The notes beneath the pieces were generated by a model that had not been told where the DNA came from, searched no databases, and saw nothing but the letters and a program-made list of their open reading frames with translations. This document shows positions 7,941 through 15,092 of a stretch of DNA of 64,000 bases, piece after piece; position 1 is the first letter of the stretch; each line of letters begins with the position of its first letter. The stretch is taken from NCBI RefSeq assembly GCF_000725545.1, contig NZ_JNZP01000002.1, forward strand, positions 186,001 to 250,000, given 5' to 3'. Origin of the DNA: Streptomyces exfoliatus. Its GTDB lineage: Bacteria > Actinomycetota > Actinomycetes > Streptomycetales > Streptomycetaceae. A program made the translations under genes and the position numbers.

Positions 7941-8972
7941 GTGAAGTCCTTCCGCCTGTCCGCCGCGGCCCTGCTCGTGCCGCTCGCCCTGCTCGCATCC
8001 GCCTGCTCCGGCGCCTCCGCCGCCGGCCAGGGCTCGAACACCGACGGCGAGGGGTCCCTCGTCCTGAACGTCGGCGACCAGAAGGGCGGCGCCGAAGCCC
8101 TCCTGCGGGCCGCCGGCGAACTCGACGACCTCCCCTACCGGATCACCTGGTCGACGTTCAGCTCCGGTCCACCCCTGCTCGAAGCGGTGAACGCCAAGGC
8201 CGTCGACATCGGTTCCGTCGGCAACACCCCGCCCGTCTTCGCCGCGGGCGCCGACTCGAAGATCACCGTCGTCGCCGCGACGCACGGCGACTCCGCGGGC
8301 GAGGCGATCCTCGTCCCCACGGGCTCGCCCGTCCGGTCCGTGCGGGACCTGAAGGGGAAGAAGGTCGCCGTCGCGCAGGGCAGCTCCGCCCACTTCCAGC
8401 TGATCGCCTCCCTCGGCGACGCCGGGCTGAAGCCGGGCGACGTCCGGGTGACGCTGCTGCAGCCGGCCGACGCCCTGGCCGCGTTCAGCAGCGGCAAGGT
8501 GGACGCGTGGGCGGTCTGGGACCCGTACACCTCGCAGGTGCTGCTGAGCGGCAAGGGCCGGGTCCTCGCCGACGGGCGCGGCCTCGTCAACGGCCTCGGC
8601 TTCCAGGTCGCCTCGCCCTCGGCCCTCGCCGACCCCGCGAAGGCGAAGGCGATCGGCGACTTCGTCGAACGCTTCCGGCGCGCCCAGGGCTGGGTGTTCG
8701 ACCACCCCGAGGACTGGGCCCGGGTGTGGGCGAAGGAGACCGGTCTCCCGTACGAGGTGGCCCTCGCGGCCGTGAAGCGCAGCAACGGGACCCGTATCCC
8801 GGTCGCCCTCGACGACGCGGCCGTCGCCTCCGAGCAGAAGATCGCGGACACCTTCGCCGCCCTCGGGCTCATCCCGCGCAGGTTCCGCTTCGCCGACTTC
8901 GTCGACACCCGTTTCAACAAGGACCTGCCGCCGTCGACCACGCCGGCGCGCAGCTACGGAAAGGCCTCCTGA
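7941..8972 (+). CDS. ssuA: Aliphatic sulfonate-binding lipoprotein SsuA
   Basis: 343 residues from GTG 7941, with GAGGAGA 6 nt upstream. The N-terminus is a lipoprotein signal (MKSFRLSAAALLVPLALLAS, lipobox LASAC), so the protein is anchored outside the membrane by a diacylated Cys. The mature part has the NMT1/SsuA-like binding fold (SSGPPLLEAVNAKAVDIGSV near residues 73-92). It delivers alkanesulfonates to SsuBC. Its stop overlaps the ssuD start by one base (TGATG). Confidence 0.9.
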   Translation: MKSFRLSAAALLVPLALLASACSGASAAGQGSNTDGEGSLVLNVGDQKGGAEALLRAAGELDDLPYRITWSTFSSGPPLLEAVNAKAVDIGSVGNTPPVFAAGADSKITVVAATHGDSAGEAILVPTGSPVRSVRDLKGKKVAVAQGSSAHFQLIASLGDAGLKPGDVRVTLLQPADALAAFSSGKVDAWAVWDPYTSQVLLSGKGRVLADGRGLVNGLGFQVASPSALADPAKAKAIGDFVERFRRAQGWVFDHPEDWARVWAKETGLPYEVALAAVKRSNGTRIPVALDDAAVASEQKIADTFAALGLIPRRFRFADFVDTRFNKDLPPSTTPARSYGKAS

Positions 8973-10183
8973 TGACCGTCCACCTGCACTGGTTCCTGCC
9001 GACCGGCGGCGACGGCCGGACCCTGGTCGACCGGCACGCCTACACGGACGGCGGCATCACCCGCGACCGGACCGTGTCCGGGGTGCGGGCCCCGGACATC
9101 GACTACCTGATCCAGATCGCCAAGGCCGCCGAGCAGCTGGGCTTCGAAGCCGTGCTGACCCCGACGGGGACGTGGTGCGAGGACGCCTGGCTGACCACGG
9201 TCGCCCTCTCCCAGCACACGGAACGGCTCAAGTTCCTGGTGGCGTTCCGGCCGGGGGTGATCTCGCCGGTGCTCGCCGCCCAGATGGCGGCCACGTACCA
9301 GCGGATCACCCGGGGCCGACTGCTCCTCAACGTCGTGACGGGGGGCGACTCTGCCGAGCAGCGCCGCTTCGGCGACCATCTCGACCACGACCGGCGGTAC
9401 GCGCGCACGGCCGAGTTCCTCTCGGTGGTGCGGGGCGCGTGGAGCGGCCGGGCGTTCGACTTCGAGGGCGAACACTTCCGGATCGACGGCGGGCTGACCG
9501 CGCTGCCGCCCGACCCGCTGCCGCAGGTCTTCTTCGGCGGCTCGTCCGCCGCGGCCGGTCCGGTGGCCGCCGAGCACGCGGACGTCTATCTGACCTGGGG
9601 CGAGCCGCCGTGGCAGGTCAAGGAGAAGATCGACTGGATCCGGGGTCTCGCGGAGGAGCGCGGCCGGACGGTCCGCTTCGGCATCCGGCTGCACACGATC
9701 TCCCGTGACTCGACGCGCGAGGCCTGGGCGACGGCGGACCGGCTCCTCTCCGATCTCGACGCCGAGACGGTCTCGGCCGCGCAGGCGGTCCTCGGCCGGA
9801 GCGAGTCGGTCGGCCAGCAGCGGATGCTGGCGCTGCACGGGAGCGGCTCGCTCGGCCGCGACCAGCTGGAGATCTCGCCGAACCTGTGGGCGGGCGTGGG
9901 TCTGGTACGGGGTGGTGCGGGCACGGCGCTGGTCGGCAGCCACGCCGAGGTCGCGGACCGGATCGAGGAGTACCACGACCTGGGCGTGGAGCACTTCGTC
10001 CTGTCCGGCTACCCCCATCTGGAGGAGGCGTACTGGTTCGGCGAGGGGGTGCGGCCGGTCCTCGCCTCACGCGGGCTGCTGCCGTCGGTCGTGGCCGACC
10101 CACTGCTCGGTGTGCCGGCTGCCAACGGCCGTCCGGCCTCGGCGCCCGGTGGAGCGCCGCTCCTGGTGCCCGGCGGGCGATAG
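8972..10183 (+). CDS. ssuD: Alkanesulfonate monooxygenase SsuD
   Basis: 403 residues from ATG 8972, coupled to ssuA by the TGATG overlap. It is a bacterial luciferase-like, FMNH2-dependent TIM-barrel monooxygenase that splits C1-C14 alkanesulfonates into aldehyde and sulfite. Characteristic segments are TPTGTWCEDAW, RPGVISPVLAAQMAATYQ and LLNVVTGGDSAEQRRFGDHL. The FMN reductase (SsuE) is not in this operon. As last gene of ssuCBAD, it links import to sulfur release, which agrees with the cysteine leader peptide upstream. Confidence 0.94.
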   Translation: MTVHLHWFLPTGGDGRTLVDRHAYTDGGITRDRTVSGVRAPDIDYLIQIAKAAEQLGFEAVLTPTGTWCEDAWLTTVALSQHTERLKFLVAFRPGVISPVLAAQMAATYQRITRGRLLLNVVTGGDSAEQRRFGDHLDHDRRYARTAEFLSVVRGAWSGRAFDFEGEHFRIDGGLTALPPDPLPQVFFGGSSAAAGPVAAEHADVYLTWGEPPWQVKEKIDWIRGLAEERGRTVRFGIRLHTISRDSTREAWATADRLLSDLDAETVSAAQAVLGRSESVGQQRMLALHGSGSLGRDQLEISPNLWAGVGLVRGGAGTALVGSHAEVADRIEEYHDLGVEHFVLSGYPHLEEAYWFGEGVRPVLASRGLLPSVVADPLLGVPAANGRPASAPGGAPLLVPGGR

Positions 10184-10200
10184 GCCCTTCGGCATTCCGC

Positions 10201-10230
10201 CAGGGGGCGCGGGAAGATCCGCGCCCCCTG
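10201..10230 (+). terminator. Terminator of the ssu operon
   Basis: Perfect 12-bp stem (10201-10212 with 10219-10230, arm CAGGGGGCGCGG) and loop GAAGAT, 17 bp after the ssuD stop. It closes the ssu operon before the oxidoreductase gene at 10247. Confidence 0.8.
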
Positions 10231-10246
10231 CCCGGTTGGTAGAACC

Positions 10247-11392
10247 GTGAACGATTTCGTGGTGGAAGACGGCGGCGCGACAGAAGGCCCCGCACCGGCC
10301 GGGGAGCGGGCCGCATCGGTGGACGTCGTCGTCATCGGCGCGGGGCAGGCGGGCCTGTCCGCCGCCTTCCATCTGCGCCGCGCCGGTCTCGAACCGGAAC
10401 GGGACTTCGTCGTCCTCGACCACGCACCCCGGCCGGGCGGCGCCTGGCAGTTCCGCTGGCCCTCGCTCACGTACGGCAAGGTCCACGGGATGCACGCGCT
10501 GCCCGGCATGGAGCTGACCGGCGCCGATCCCGCGCGTCCCTCGTCGGAGGTGATCGGCGCGTACTTCGACACGTACGAGCACACCTTCGACCTGCGGATC
10601 CACCGCCCCGTCGACGTCACCGCCGTCCGCGAGGGCGAGGACGGGCGGCTTCTCGTCGAGACGTCGGAAGGCGCGTACGCCACCCGCGCCCTGATCAACG
10701 CCACCGGCACCTGGGACCGGCCGTTCTGGCCGCGCTACCCCGGCCAGGAGACCTTCCGGGGCCACCAGCTGCACACGGCCGGATACCCCGGCCCCGAGCC
10801 GTTCGCCGGGAAGCGGGTGCTCGTCGTCGGCGGCGGCGCCTCCGGCACCCAGCACCTGATGGAGATCGCGGACGTCGCCGCCGAGACCTTCTGGGTGACC
10901 CGGCGCGAGCCCGTCTTCCGTGAGGGTCCCTTCGGGGAGGCGGAGGGACGGGCCGCCGTGGCGCTCGTCGAGGAGCGGGTGCGGCGGGGGCTGCCCCCTC
11001 AGAGCGTCGTCTCCGTCACCGGGCTCCCGCTCAACGACGCGATCCGCTCGGCACAGGCGCGCGGGATCCTGGACCGGCTCCCGATGTTCGACCGGATCAC
11101 CCCCACGGGGGTGGCCTGGGACGACGGCCGGACGCTCGACGTGGACGTGATCCTCTGGGCGACGGGCTTCCGGGCGGCGATCGACCATCTCACCCCGCTG
11201 CGGCTGCGCGAGCCGGGTGGCGGCATCCGGGTCGAGGGGACGCGTGCGGTCCGGGACGAGCGGGTCCACCTCGTCGGCTACGGCCCCTCGGCCTCGACGA
11301 TCGGTGCCAACCGGGCCGGCCGCGCCGCCGTCTCCGACATCCGCCGCCTGCTGCGCGACGCACCGGCGGCCAACACCGCCGTCACCCTGTGA
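10247..11392 (+). CDS. FAD-dependent NAD(P)/flavin monooxygenase-like oxidoreductase
   Basis: 381 residues from GTG 10247. Two Rossmann motifs are visible: VVVIGAGQAGLSAAFHLRRA near residues 27-46 (FAD) and VLVVGGGASGTQH near 189-201 (NADPH), in the arrangement of flavin-containing monooxygenases. The ATGF motif (ILWATGF) typical of this superfamily is also present. The substrate cannot be told from sequence. It lies 16 bp behind the ssu terminator, so it may be expressed separately, although some readthrough would link it to sulfur metabolism. It converges on the mltG-like gene with a 13-bp gap. Confidence 0.82.
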   Translation: MNDFVVEDGGATEGPAPAGERAASVDVVVIGAGQAGLSAAFHLRRAGLEPERDFVVLDHAPRPGGAWQFRWPSLTYGKVHGMHALPGMELTGADPARPSSEVIGAYFDTYEHTFDLRIHRPVDVTAVREGEDGRLLVETSEGAYATRALINATGTWDRPFWPRYPGQETFRGHQLHTAGYPGPEPFAGKRVLVVGGGASGTQHLMEIADVAAETFWVTRREPVFREGPFGEAEGRAAVALVEERVRRGLPPQSVVSVTGLPLNDAIRSAQARGILDRLPMFDRITPTGVAWDDGRTLDVDVILWATGFRAAIDHLTPLRLREPGGGIRVEGTRAVRDERVHLVGYGPSASTIGANRAGRAAVSDIRRLLRDAPAANTAVTL

Positions 11393-11405
11393 AGCGGCGC
11401 GGGGC

Positions 11406-12305
11406 TCAGCTTCGTGCGCCGCCCCGGTTGGCGTTGAACTCGGCCACGTTCACCTGGTGGGCCGCGTAGTCGGCCGTGAAGCGGGTGTCCCCCGGGGCCA
11501 CCGTGACGAAGTAGAGCCAGTCGCCGTCCGCCGGGCGGATCACCGCGTCGAGGGCCTGGTCGCCCGGGTTGCCGATGGGTGTCGGGGGCAGACCCTTGCG
11601 CTCGTAGGTGTTGTACGGGCTCGCGGTCCGGGTGTCCTCGTACGTGGTGTCCACGGTGCTGCGGCCGAGCGCGTAGTTGAGGGTCGAGTCCATCTGGAGG
11701 GCCATGCCCCGGGCGAGCCGGTTGTGGACGACCCGGGCGACCTTGGCCATGTCCTCCGGGTTGTCGGCCTCTGCCTGCACGATGCTGGCCGCGATCACCG
11801 CCTCGTACACGCTCATGCCGTACGCCTTCGCCCCCTCGGTGATCCGACCGGTCCCGAAGCGCTTGCCCGCGGTGTCCACCATGAACCGCAGCAGCCCCTC
11901 GGGGGTGGTGGCCCGCAGCACCGGATAGGTGGCGGGGAAGAGATAGCCCTCCGGGTTTCCGCCGGCCGCCTTGGGCAGCGGAAGGGCGGTTCCGGGTGCG
12001 CTGACGGCCTTGCGCGCGGTGCCCTCGGGGAGACCGAGCATCCGGTCGACGGCCGTGTAGACCTGCCCGGCCCGCCACCCCTCGGGGACGAGCAGGGTGC
12101 GGGGCTGCTCGACGGCGGGTTCGTCGCGGGTCAGGAGCAGGGGGACGGTGATTCCCGCCGCCACGGCGAGCACCGCTCCGAGGAGGAGCGCGAGCCGACC
12201 GCGCCGGGTCAGACGGTGCCGGCGGGGAGGCCGGGGCGACCTGGGAAGGGTCAGGCGTCGGGGGCGGCGTGGGGGTGCGTACGGTGACGGCGGCCGGTGC
12301 GTCAT
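11406..12305 (-). CDS. mltG: Endolytic transglycosylase MltG-like protein (YceG family)
   Basis: 299 residues: a basic, Pro/Arg-rich cytoplasmic N-terminus (1-36), one membrane segment (about 37-58), then the extracytoplasmic YceG domain. The catalytic Glu is probably E179 in ASIVQAEAD; typical actinobacterial members also carry QAE here. Further family segments are ARVVHNRLARGMALQMDSTL and the C-terminal YFVT and GDTRFT. MltG cuts nascent glycan strands and sets their length. This copy lacks the large N-terminal extension of the main Streptomyces mltG beside aroE/ruvX, and those neighbours are absent, so it is likely a second paralog. Confidence 0.87.
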   Translation of the reverse strand: MTHRPPSPYAPPRRPRRLTLPRSPRPPRRHRLTRRGRLALLLGAVLAVAAGITVPLLLTRDEPAVEQPRTLLVPEGWRAGQVYTAVDRMLGLPEGTARKAVSAPGTALPLPKAAGGNPEGYLFPATYPVLRATTPEGLLRFMVDTAGKRFGTGRITEGAKAYGMSVYEAVIAASIVQAEADNPEDMAKVARVVHNRLARGMALQMDSTLNYALGRSTVDTTYEDTRTASPYNTYERKGLPPTPIGNPGDQALDAVIRPADGDWLYFVTVAPGDTRFTADYAAHQVNVAEFNANRGGARS

Positions 12306-12357
12306 GGCCGCACGCTAACCCGGCTCGTACGGGAATCCGGGGAACCCGCGCACGCGG

Positions 12358-12398
12358 CGGCGCCGCCGGCTCCCTGGGACGGGGAACCGACGGCGCCG
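12358..12398 (-). terminator. Hairpin downstream of the 19-aa peptide gene
   Basis: Long imperfect hairpin: outer 8-bp arms CGGCGCCG at 12358-12365 and 12391-12398, then CGG/CCG and TCCC/GGGA pairs broken by single mismatches, and a 7-nt loop. It begins 14 bp after the stop of the small peptide gene on the minus strand and would end its transcript before mltG. Confidence 0.6.
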
Positions 12399-12411
12399 GG
12401 CACTGCGATCG

Positions 12412-12471
12412 TCAGACGAGCCATCCCAGGAAGTGGAGGACGCCGGCGAGCAGATCGGTGATGACGTTCAT
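12412..12471 (-). CDS. 19-residue hydrophobic/amphipathic peptide
   Basis: ATG 12469-12471 to TGA 12412-12414 encodes MNVITDLLAGVLHFLGWLV. A strong ribosome-binding site, GAGGAGAAG, lies about 7 nt before the ATG, and a terminator-like hairpin follows the stop, so this is a complete expression unit despite its size. The peptide would form one amphipathic or membrane-seeking helix with a single acidic residue. I do not recognise it. Size and character resemble small membrane-active peptides (for example phenol-soluble-modulin-like peptides or small regulators of membrane proteins), but this is analogy only. It lies just beyond the 3' end of the ABC exporter gene, on the same strand. Confidence 0.65.
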   Translation of the reverse strand: MNVITDLLAGVLHFLGWLV

Positions 12472-12604
12472 GGTGGTGCTTCTCCTCGTACAGGTACATC
12501 AGTGGGACTGCTGTGGGACCGCGCGGTCACGGTCTGCAGCCCGTCGATCGCGCACCGCAATCTTCTGACGCCGTCCGGGAGCGGGGCAACGATTCCGAGC
12601 ACGA

Positions 12605-14503
12605 TCACACGTTCTGGGGAACAACCGCTCCCACGTTCGCTTGTTCGGCGGAGGTGGAGCCATCGGCCGCGTCGGCCGCGGTGTCGGTCCCGGTCACGGC
12701 GCCGTGGGCGTCCCTACGGAGCAGGGCCGCGTACCGCCCGTCCCGGGCGAGCAGCTCCTCGTGCGTCCCGCGCTCGGCGATCCGCCCCGCGTCCAGGACG
12801 ACGATCTGGTCGGCGTCGCGGACGGTGGAGAGCCGGTGGGCGATGGTGATGGTGGTGCGGCCCGCGGAGAGGGCGTCGATGGCCCGCTGCACCGCGAGTT
12901 CCGTACGGGTGTCCAGGGCACTGGTCGCCTCGTCGAGGATCAGGACGGGCGGGTCGCGCAGGATGGTGCGGGCGATGGCGAGGCGCTGCTTCTCGCCGCC
13001 CGAGAAGCGGTAGCCGCGCTCGCCGACGAGGGTGTCGTACCCCTCGGGGAGCGAGGCGATGTGCTCGTGGATCTGGGCGGCGCGCGCGGCGGCCTCGATC
13101 TCCTCGTCGGTGGCGTCCGGCTTGGCGAAGCGGAGGTTGTCGGCGACGGAGGCGTGGAAGAGGTACGTCTCCTGGGAGACGACGCCGACCGCGCGGGCCA
13201 GGGTGTCGAAGTCCAGGTCCCGTACGTCGACGCCGTCGAGGGTGACGCGACCGCCGGTGACGTCGTAGAGCCGCGGCACGAGGTAGCTGAGGGTCGACTT
13301 GCCGGAGCCGGTGGGCCCCACGACGGCCAGGCTGCCCCCGGCGGGGACGGCCAGATCGATGGCGTCGAGGGTCGGACGCCCGGCGCCCGGGGAGTCGTAA
13401 CGGAACTCGACCTTCTCGAACGCGACCTCGCCGCGGACCTCGCGGAGGCGGACCGGCTCGGCGGGTTCGGTGATGTCCACCGGCAGGTCGAGGTACTCGA
13501 AGATGCGATGGAAGAGGGCGAGGGAGGTCTGTATCTGCACGCCGGTGGAGAGCAGGCTGACGGCCGGGCGGAACAGGCCCTGCTGCAGCGAGACGAAGGC
13601 GACGAGCGTTCCCAGCGAGATCTGGGCCCCGCCCGAGCCGAGCGCGATGCCGGCGGCCCAGTAGATCAGGGCGGGCATGGCGGCCATGACGATGCCGATG
13701 GTGGACATCCGCCACCGTCCGGCCATGGAGGAGCGCACTTCGAGATCGACGAGGCGCTCGGACTCCTCGGCGAAGGACTTGCTCAGCGAGTCGGCGCGGC
13801 CCATGGTGCGGCCCAGCAGGATGCCGCTGACCGAGAGGGACTCGGTGACGGTCGCGGCCATGGCGGCCATCTGCTTCTGCCGCTGGGTGGTGATCCGCTT
13901 GCGCTCGCGGCCCACGCGCCGGCTGATCCAGACGAAGACCGGCAGCAGGAGCAGCGAGACCAGCGTGAGGCGCCAGTCCAGGGCCAGCATGGCGACGACG
14001 GTCGCGATGACGGCGGTGAGGTTGGAGACGAGGGAGGTGGCCGTGGAGGTCACGGTCGCCTGCATACCGCCGATGTCGTTGGCGATGCGGGACTGGACCT
14101 CTCCGGTGCGGGTGCGCGTGAAGAAGGCGAGCGGCATCCGCTGGAGCTGCTCGTAGACCCCGGTGCGCAGGTCGTGCATGACGCGCTGCCCGACGGTGGT
14201 GGAGATGAGGGTCTGGAGCACGCCGAAGACGCCGGTCAGGACGGCGGTGGCGATCATGCCGAGGGCGAGCAGGCTGAGCAGCCCCGTACGGCCCTGCGGG
14301 ATCGCGGTGTCCAGGATCTCCTTCAGGAGGAAGGGCGAGGCGACCGAGACGAGCGAGGCGGCGCCGACCAGCAGGCCGACGATCAGCAGGCGCGCGCGGT
14401 AAGGGCGGAAGAGCCGCAGGATGCGCCGCAGCTGCGCGGGCTCCTGGGGCCGGCCCGAGGCGCGGGGCGGGGGCGTCCAGTCGGACTGGTCGTGGGGGCG
14501 CAT
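12605..14503 (-). CDS. ABC exporter (fused transmembrane and ATPase domains), multidrug type
   Basis: 632 residues: an ABC_membrane domain with six segments (about 35-320) followed by a complete ATPase domain (Walker A GPTGSGKST, Q-loop region SQETYLFHAS, signature FSGGEKQR, Walker B LILDEATSALD, switch His AHRLSTV). It works as a homodimer or with an unseen partner. AAGGAG lies just before ATG 14503. It is divergent from a MarR-family gene 88 bp away, an arrangement that usually means the regulator controls the exporter. The C-terminal 30 residues are low-complexity Ala/Asp/Thr. Substrate unknown; drug or metabolite efflux is likely. Confidence 0.9.
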   Translation of the reverse strand: MRPHDQSDWTPPPRASGRPQEPAQLRRILRLFRPYRARLLIVGLLVGAASLVSVASPFLLKEILDTAIPQGRTGLLSLLALGMIATAVLTGVFGVLQTLISTTVGQRVMHDLRTGVYEQLQRMPLAFFTRTRTGEVQSRIANDIGGMQATVTSTATSLVSNLTAVIATVVAMLALDWRLTLVSLLLLPVFVWISRRVGRERKRITTQRQKQMAAMAATVTESLSVSGILLGRTMGRADSLSKSFAEESERLVDLEVRSSMAGRWRMSTIGIVMAAMPALIYWAAGIALGSGGAQISLGTLVAFVSLQQGLFRPAVSLLSTGVQIQTSLALFHRIFEYLDLPVDITEPAEPVRLREVRGEVAFEKVEFRYDSPGAGRPTLDAIDLAVPAGGSLAVVGPTGSGKSTLSYLVPRLYDVTGGRVTLDGVDVRDLDFDTLARAVGVVSQETYLFHASVADNLRFAKPDATDEEIEAAARAAQIHEHIASLPEGYDTLVGERGYRFSGGEKQRLAIARTILRDPPVLILDEATSALDTRTELAVQRAIDALSAGRTTITIAHRLSTVRDADQIVVLDAGRIAERGTHEELLARDGRYAALLRRDAHGAVTGTDTAADAADGSTSAEQANVGAVVPQNV

Positions 14504-14560
14504 GGGCTCCTTCGAGGGTTCGGGGTCGGAGAAGACCCTAGCTCATCGTTACCTATACTC

Positions 14561-14587
14561 ACAATGAACATGGTCCTGATATTGTTC
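14561..14587. promoter_or_regulatory. Inverted repeats in the exporter/marR intergenic region (candidate MarR operator)
   Basis: ACAAT (14561-14565) and ATTGT (14581-14585) form an inverted pair, and GAACA (14566-14570) with TGTTC (14583-14587) form a second, overlapping pair. This AT-rich patch is unusual for the genome. TATTGT at 14580-14585 sits 7 nt before ATG 14592, fitting a -10 box for a leaderless marR transcript, so a bound repressor would cover that promoter. Confidence 0.45.
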
Positions 14588-14591
14588 CCGT

Positions 14592-15053
14592 ATGACCACC
14601 TCCGACCCGCTGACCAGGACCGACGCCGACGGGCTCCTCGCCGAGCAGCTCCTCCGGCTCACCCGGCGCCTGCACCGCATCCAGAAGCGCCACCTGGAGC
14701 CGGTCGGCATCACCCCCGCCCAGTCCAGGCTGCTCCGCACGGTCGCGCACTTCGGGGAGCCACCCCGGATGGCCGATCTCGCTGCCCGGCTCGAAGTGGT
14801 CCCGCGCGCCGTGACCAGTCTCGTCGACGGTCTGGAGGCCGTCGACCGGGTGCGCCGGGTGCCCGATCCGAGCAACCGGCGGGTCGTGCGGATCGAGCTC
14901 ACCGACGCGGGCCGCGCCACGCTCCGCGAGCTGCGCAGCGCGCGCCGGGCCGCCGCAGAGGACATCCTTGCTCCATTGACCGCCGCACAGCGCGAGGTGC
15001 TCGGAGGTCTGCTGACCGCCCTGGTCGACCCCGGCCCGGAGGGCGGCTGCTGA
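14592..15053 (+). CDS. MarR family transcriptional regulator
   Basis: 153 residues with the MarR winged helix: RMADLAARLEVVPRAVTSLV (recognition helix region) followed by the wing RRVPDPSNRRVVRIELTDAG. MarR proteins are dimeric repressors relieved by small ligands. No Shine-Dalgarno sequence precedes ATG 14592, and a -10-like TATTGT ends 7 nt upstream, so translation is probably leaderless. Divergence from the ABC exporter and the shared inverted repeats make that exporter its likely target. Confidence 0.88.
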   Translation: MTTSDPLTRTDADGLLAEQLLRLTRRLHRIQKRHLEPVGITPAQSRLLRTVAHFGEPPRMADLAARLEVVPRAVTSLVDGLEAVDRVRRVPDPSNRRVVRIELTDAGRATLRELRSARRAAAEDILAPLTAAQREVLGGLLTALVDPGPEGGC

Positions 15054-15092
15054 CCCCTCGGGCACGGGGCCGCGCCGAAGGGGAGCCGTGCC

